DNA of 64,000 nt from Tetranychus cinnabarinus (taxonomy: Eukaryota > Arthropoda > Arachnida > Trombidiformes > Tetranychidae), in contig WHVY01000003.1 in the NCBI GenBank assembly GCA_022266195.1, positions 9,486,001 to 9,550,000 of the forward strand, given 5' to 3'. This document shows, in pieces, positions 63,601-64,000 of the stretch. The notes beneath the pieces were generated by a model that ran no database searches, was not told where the DNA came from, and was given only the letters and a program-made list of their open reading frames with translations. The translations under genes were made by a program, and so were the position numbers. Positions within the stretch are counted from its first letter, which is position 1, and each line of letters begins with the position of its first letter.

Positions 63601-64000
63601 TGATAGTAGTTGTTAGGAGTTATTTGTAGTACCAATTGAAGTTATATCTGAACCAATTGAAGCTTTATCAACTTTCGTGCTCAAGTGTACAAATTTTTTT
63701 GTTTCCAATATTAATTTTGTGCTAAACTTCACATTAAAACCATGTAAAGGCAATTAAATACTTGGCAATAATAAGCAATTATCATGGTTTGATTAAATAT
63801 TTTCTCATTTTTTGTTCACCAATGAAAATTGCTACTGTTTAGAGTCTGTCATTTGCTGAACCCATTTTCCTGTAATTAAGTTTCACTTTATTTCAAAGAC
63901 TAACATTTTGTTCTCTCTTTTTCAGTGATTTTCATTCTTTATCGGTTAATTCCAATGGAGCTTCCATTCTGCCTTCATCTTCACCATCAATGTTTCCATC
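30528..64000 (+). CDS. NCKAP5: NCKAP5/NCKAP5L-like cytoskeletal scaffold, 3' end beyond the window
   Basis: Six exons join into one open frame: 30528-30652, 45454-45979, 49508-49639, 57224-57469, 60276-61324 and 63926 onward. All introns are GT-AG, and the phases match (2, 0, 0, 0, 2). The roughly 717 residues in the window are mostly polar and low in complexity (Asn/His-rich in exon 2, Ser-rich in exon 5). A coiled coil at residues about 296-376 crosses the exon 4/5 junction. Its core (KLLLERIRLLEEEN, QYEKCLDDVAASVVNALLSQ, then RQECVQLRRRVRELEQQNQ) matches the conserved region of vertebrate NCKAP5 and NCKAP5L (Cep169) as I remember it. Those proteins bind Nck or microtubule plus ends and centrosomes; a similar cytoskeletal role here is inferred. 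The introns are very long for a spider mite (14.8, 3.5, 7.6, 2.8 and 2.6 kb) and hold a Helitron and two pseudogenes. Further exons lie past 64000, and a small exon may have been missed. Confidence 0.8.
30653..35567. other. Intron 1, part upstream of the Helitron
   Basis: AT-rich intronic sequence with short ATC repeats near 31093-31113 and a perfect 10-bp hairpin at 33504-33535. Small open frames (for example 31855-32067 and 33635-33820) are hydrophobic or polar noise without splice support or domains. Confidence 0.55.
33504..33535. other. Perfect 10-bp hairpin in intron 1
   Basis: CGTTGCTCAT (33504-33513) pairs perfectly with ATGAGCAACG (33526-33535) around a 12-base loop. It is richer in GC than its surroundings. 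The function is unknown. Confidence 0.5.
35584..35608 (-). other. Helitron 3' subterminal hairpin
   Basis: A six-base GC stem (GCGGCG/CGCCGC) encloses a 13-base loop containing AGTCTGAGC. On the element's strand it lies 12 bases upstream of the terminal CTAG, the position typical for the hairpin that ends Helitron transposition. The loop sequence also occurs, inverted, at the 5' end of the element. Confidence 0.8.
35757..40250 (-). CDS. Helitron Rep/helicase transposase, intact
   Basis: An uninterrupted 1497-residue protein that nicks and unwinds DNA for rolling-circle transposition. Residues 1-130 are Ser-rich and probably disordered. Cys pairs at about 162-188 (CETC and CSFC) could bind zinc. 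A Helitron-type N-terminal region follows at about 205-600. The Rep nuclease has an HUH motif at 601-605 (PHIHG) and the two catalytic tyrosines Y758 and Y762 (YIARYATKCEQ). The C-terminal Pif1-like helicase has Walker A GKAGSGKS at 1075, Walker B LIFDEMSMIG at about 1154, GDMQQLPP, TCHRQ, AHAITAHKSQGLTLDKA and TYVALSRVK near the end. All expected catalytic residues are present and no frame break was seen, so the element may be able to move or was active recently. No endonuclease or OTU domain was seen. The start is the first ATG in the frame. Confidence 0.95.
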   Translation of the reverse strand: MRVKRRSAKSRRYNVRPPSQLSEQSELSQDSSSHQQMNFDPITDSSSDSESVYHPIVNIPRISTSQEAGPSRAGPIVINDSTHSRLISYSQVPGPSHVGPIINEPELHPYNSDCETILYSPVEYSAYRGAPIEKCAAEKYPRAWVDIGIQFDKIMSRIEWNTCETCSQKFPDLLLRKVKHSNSVVHSCSFCINKSTHGMFSSDNEMTPGPIPEVLRDLTPIEEMLIAKIHPVVCFYKIRGQQMAYSGHVIHFKQDIVNLYNKLPVDPTSSQAMAIVTRTTPSGVANLRVRSEKIRNALLYLKANHRYYRDIIIDEEVLASLPLDGNIDVPVIENVSDSEEDQQDELDNMIHECNFPSIPQLDQAAAISAALNPEIEWPVLQNTPISEFTTEGYLAQAFPTLFPTGEADIKQPRRKKVEFLPYFQYLMRFHDRRFARHPRFRFVAFDSIMRWQALKQGNIFVRRNALGNLNADTFKTMLQENPNLLSKVMFNVGKLRASQSFWSQRCGELLDMVQQIGTPTIFFTLSAADYHWPDLFRLLAPETDADNLSDRERIDLMHENPLVTSWFFRRRAETFIDKVLKKILPIKDWWYRYEWQWRGSPHIHGVLWIDGAPDISKLDELNENSRQQIADYFGDFCSAWNFDSTAPQLSTHPSRFTFTEKLNDSSDLNSLLNCLQRHTRCGRHCMRADRRTKLLKCRYGFPKDLHDENVLKKDNDNWQFEPMRNDDKMARYNAYVTQVWRGNTDFSPITSKEAVLNYIARYATKCEQASVVHKKTLLDLALHATNETMAKTLISKLMISSTAERDFSAQELCHLMMSWPLYHSSRPIVNLVIRDDAWVNLLHTDQESSAFLVRYINRPTSMDELSLYNFAAAYTLRAGSITQRKQRAIVRIFPRLKLGTTLSETEKYYKLSATVFLPWRNSPETLIEGYRNEKPWCTVCAYLPNDTPSDMRLDFPIPDDLFEEELPVDPIREQRDPAQAISRAAPIEHEVRPLGSREIDEEYNWEEDAVTETEKKRIDSWLEDAKKNFRSGLRYVSRASAFSQDQLKIIDLARRQIRAINSKTEIRVKRTMVQGKAGSGKSFLIEQISNEFKSSLGEDSVVILAPTGVAAVNINGKTIHSFLNIGIGGFSPLQGETLRNFQLKMEKVQVLIFDEMSMIGLSMLAKISQRLQEGKGSSEEPFGGYIVYFFGDMQQLPPVQNSAWYSEIENPKTAMGKLLSGTIERYFKLTTCHRQAGDDQQNFRELLDGVALGTITDNMYSLLMSRRISALDASEVAGFRNAVHIYPTKILVKKYNEEHLRKTGNPVAKIPARHNYPQGANATEDQAQGLANELYLSVGCKVMLRSNLWTECGLVNGSMGIVRKIRYIEGERPNSLPAVIMVEFEKYNGPTYVDGYVPITPLKRSWKVGEDTVTRIQFPLAVAHAITAHKSQGLTLDKAVVDIGETEKTLGLTYVALSRVKTLEGLMLIHPFEKSRIDAISQCNMMGPRTRFLRKFI
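40462..42122 (+). repeat. 149-bp minisatellite array, eleven units, inside the Helitron
   Basis: Units begin at 40462, 40611, 40760, 40909, 41058, 41207, 41356, 41505, 41653, 41802 and 41951, with a 24-base partial unit at 42099-42122. Nine units are 149 bp and two (41505 and 41951) are 148 bp through loss of one base beside an A run. Units are nearly identical. Rare variants recur out of order (CTCTATTGG in the units at 40760 and 41653; GTCTAAAAT in those at 40611 and 41058), which suggests that blocks of several units were duplicated together. It lies between the Helitron gene start and its 5' terminus. Confidence 0.95.
42393..45453. other. Intron 1, part downstream of the Helitron
   Basis: AT-rich intronic sequence, nothing called. 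Small frames such as 43322-43552 and the hydrophobic 44897-45169 lack an ATG or splice support. The acceptor TTGTTGCTCTAG ends the intron at 45453. Confidence 0.6.
45454..45979 (+). CDS. NCKAP5: NCKAP5-like exon 2
   Basis: A 526-nt exon with acceptor CTCTAG and donor CAG followed by GTATGT. It is open throughout in the frame set by exon 1. Its 175 full codons are hydrophilic, with a basic start (NGLSRRNKRKDD), an Asn-rich stretch and many His and Glu residues, suggesting a disordered region. Running on past the donor would give a hydrophobic tail and a stop, which is not used. Confidence 0.75.
45980..49507. other. Intron 2
   Basis: AT-rich, no feature recognised. A minus-strand frame at 46136-46474 has no domain or promoter context. 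The intron ends in CATTTGTCAG. Confidence 0.6.
49508..49639 (+). CDS. NCKAP5: NCKAP5-like exon 3
   Basis: A 132-nt exon (44 codons, phase 0 at both ends) with acceptor TTGTCAG and donor GTAAGT. It is polar and Asn-rich (beginning VTFKQYESLLPKKAMKN). As a multiple of three it could be skipped without changing frame, so alternative splicing is possible. Confidence 0.65.
49640..57223. other. Intron 3
   Basis: A 7.6-kb AT-rich intron. It contains GAT/AAT microsatellite sequence at about 54480-54520 and a short tandem repeat of GATCTGTAT type at 56533-56567. Frames at 52268-52519 (His-rich), 54710-54934 and 55190-55399 were examined; none has splice sites in the right phase or a known domain. Ends with TTTGCTCAACAG. 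Confidence 0.55.
57224..57469 (+). CDS. NCKAP5: NCKAP5-like exon 4, first half of the coiled coil
   Basis: A 246-nt exon (82 codons, phase 0 at both ends) with acceptor CAACAG and donor AAG followed by GTAAGC. Residues from LSKLLLERIRLLEEEN onward form a heptad-rich helix, the part most like vertebrate NCKAP5. An internal ATG at 57242 is in frame but is not needed as a start. Confidence 0.88.
57640..58725 (+). pseudogene. UDP-glycosyltransferase pseudogene (bacterial-like family of spider mites)
   Basis: A decayed UGT, an enzyme family that would transfer sugar from UDP-sugars to small lipophilic compounds. Recognisable parts in order: acceptor-side region from RGFSFIPFDETLVGGNPEEL; the middle with FPFLYKHSIPWFPLASTNP; a TAG stop at 58047-58049; ECGSRRPDWYRVDAWIRQ; FSLGSLGSAD before the sugar-donor domain; then, in another frame, IIVIPYFYDQYDNAQRVVDKK and the C-terminal end. 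The first 40 or so residues are missing. Two internal deletions remove the segment after IIAILV and the HGG-type donor-binding motif. With the stop and the frame change it cannot be functional. There is no C-terminal membrane helix after EAIKMIEKQIEQ, as in bacterial and spider-mite UGTs and unlike those of most animals. It sits in intron 4 of the NCKAP5-like gene. Confidence 0.88.
58726..59128. other. Spacer between the two pseudogenes
   Basis: AT-rich sequence. The frame that carries the UGT C terminus stays open by chance to about 58932, but nothing after 58725 resembles a UGT. No other feature seen. Confidence 0.5.
59129..59870 (-). pseudogene. Cytochrome P450 fragment, CYP2 clan (CYP392-like)
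   Basis: A roughly 240-residue middle part of a P450. The I-helix oxygen-binding motif is clear (FFVAGSETVTSTLTW), followed by the J/K region with the ExxR residues (YEVQR) and IGPYSVPRYSTVLFNFW. The wording around them (DFSDRLRMPFTQAFLYEVQR, VATNLIRRA) is like the CYP392 enzymes expanded in spider mites for detoxification. The N-terminal anchor and first third are absent, and so are the PERF region and the haem-binding cysteine loop. Near 59190-59235 the frame is lost: the expected HHDPKLWPN is read in a neighbouring frame. There is no ATG at the left end. A truncated, frameshifted remnant, opposite in strand to its host gene. Confidence 0.85.
60276..61324 (+). CDS. NCKAP5: NCKAP5-like exon 5, second half of the coiled coil and Ser-rich tail
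   Basis: A 1049-nt exon with acceptor TATTTACAG and donor CAAG followed by GTAATT, phase 2. It opens with RQECVQLRRRVRELEQQNQ, completing the coiled coil, then runs into polar sequence with long Ser clusters (around SSSSSSISSPSSSS) that is probably disordered and a likely phosphorylation target. The open frame extends 48 bases before the acceptor, but that part is hydrophobic intron sequence. Confidence 0.88.
61325..63925. other. Intron 5
   Basis: A 2.6-kb AT-rich intron with no recognised feature; the frame at 61606-61809 is hydrophobic noise. It ends in TCTCTTTTTCAG, a strong acceptor. Confidence 0.7.
63926..64000 (+). CDS. NCKAP5: NCKAP5-like exon 6, cut by the window end
   Basis: The first base completes the Ser codon begun by AG in exon 5. 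The frame then reads DFHSLSVNSNGASILPSSSP and continues open to the edge. The Ser-rich composition matches exon 5. Confidence 0.75.

Overview
The window is nuclear DNA of an arthropod and looks like a tetranychid (spider) mite, close to Tetranychus. It is AT-rich, has introns with GT-AG ends, and its multigene families are those expanded in spider mites: gustatory-receptor-like chemoreceptors, a CYP2-clan P450 of CYP392 type, and a UDP-glycosyltransferase of the bacterial-like type that spider mites carry. The species call is inference from recognised families; no search was run.

Region by region. (1) About 1.97-8.7 kb is a tandem duplication of a gustatory-receptor-like gene, both copies on the minus strand. 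The copy at 7040-8236 is intact (two exons, 371 codons). The copy at 2651-5391 is split by a 1546-bp Tc1/mariner element (3590-5135) with 23-bp perfect terminal inverted repeats, a TA target duplication and a transposase broken by two frameshifts. The intact copy supplies the empty site. (2) 9065-11848, plus strand, is a single-exon sorting nexin of the SNX14 class (TM, PXA, RGS, PX, nexin C). (3) About 11.9-30.5 kb is gene-poor AT-rich DNA with simple repeats, a relic of the receptor-flanking repeat, and one or two weak candidate exons. (4) From 30528 to the window end is one large plus-strand gene, reconstructed from six exons whose splice phases all agree. Its coiled-coil core matches the NCKAP5/NCKAP5L family. 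Its introns are unusually long and hold most of the other content.

Intron 1 contains a complete-looking 6.8-kb Helitron (about 35568-42392) in antisense orientation, with an uninterrupted 1497-codon Rep/helicase and an array of eleven 149-bp repeats beside its 5' end. Intron 4 contains the remains of two detoxification genes in opposite orientations: a UGT pseudogene (57640-58725) and a P450 pseudogene (59129-59870).

The genes do not form a pathway. The window shows a housekeeping lipid/ER sorting nexin and a cytoskeletal scaffold gene with lineage-specific chemosensory and detoxification families and active or recently active transposons among them. The most notable points are the base-exact transposon disruption of a chemoreceptor with its empty-site paralogue, and the intact Helitron whose 5' terminus is complementary to the loop of its own 3' hairpin.
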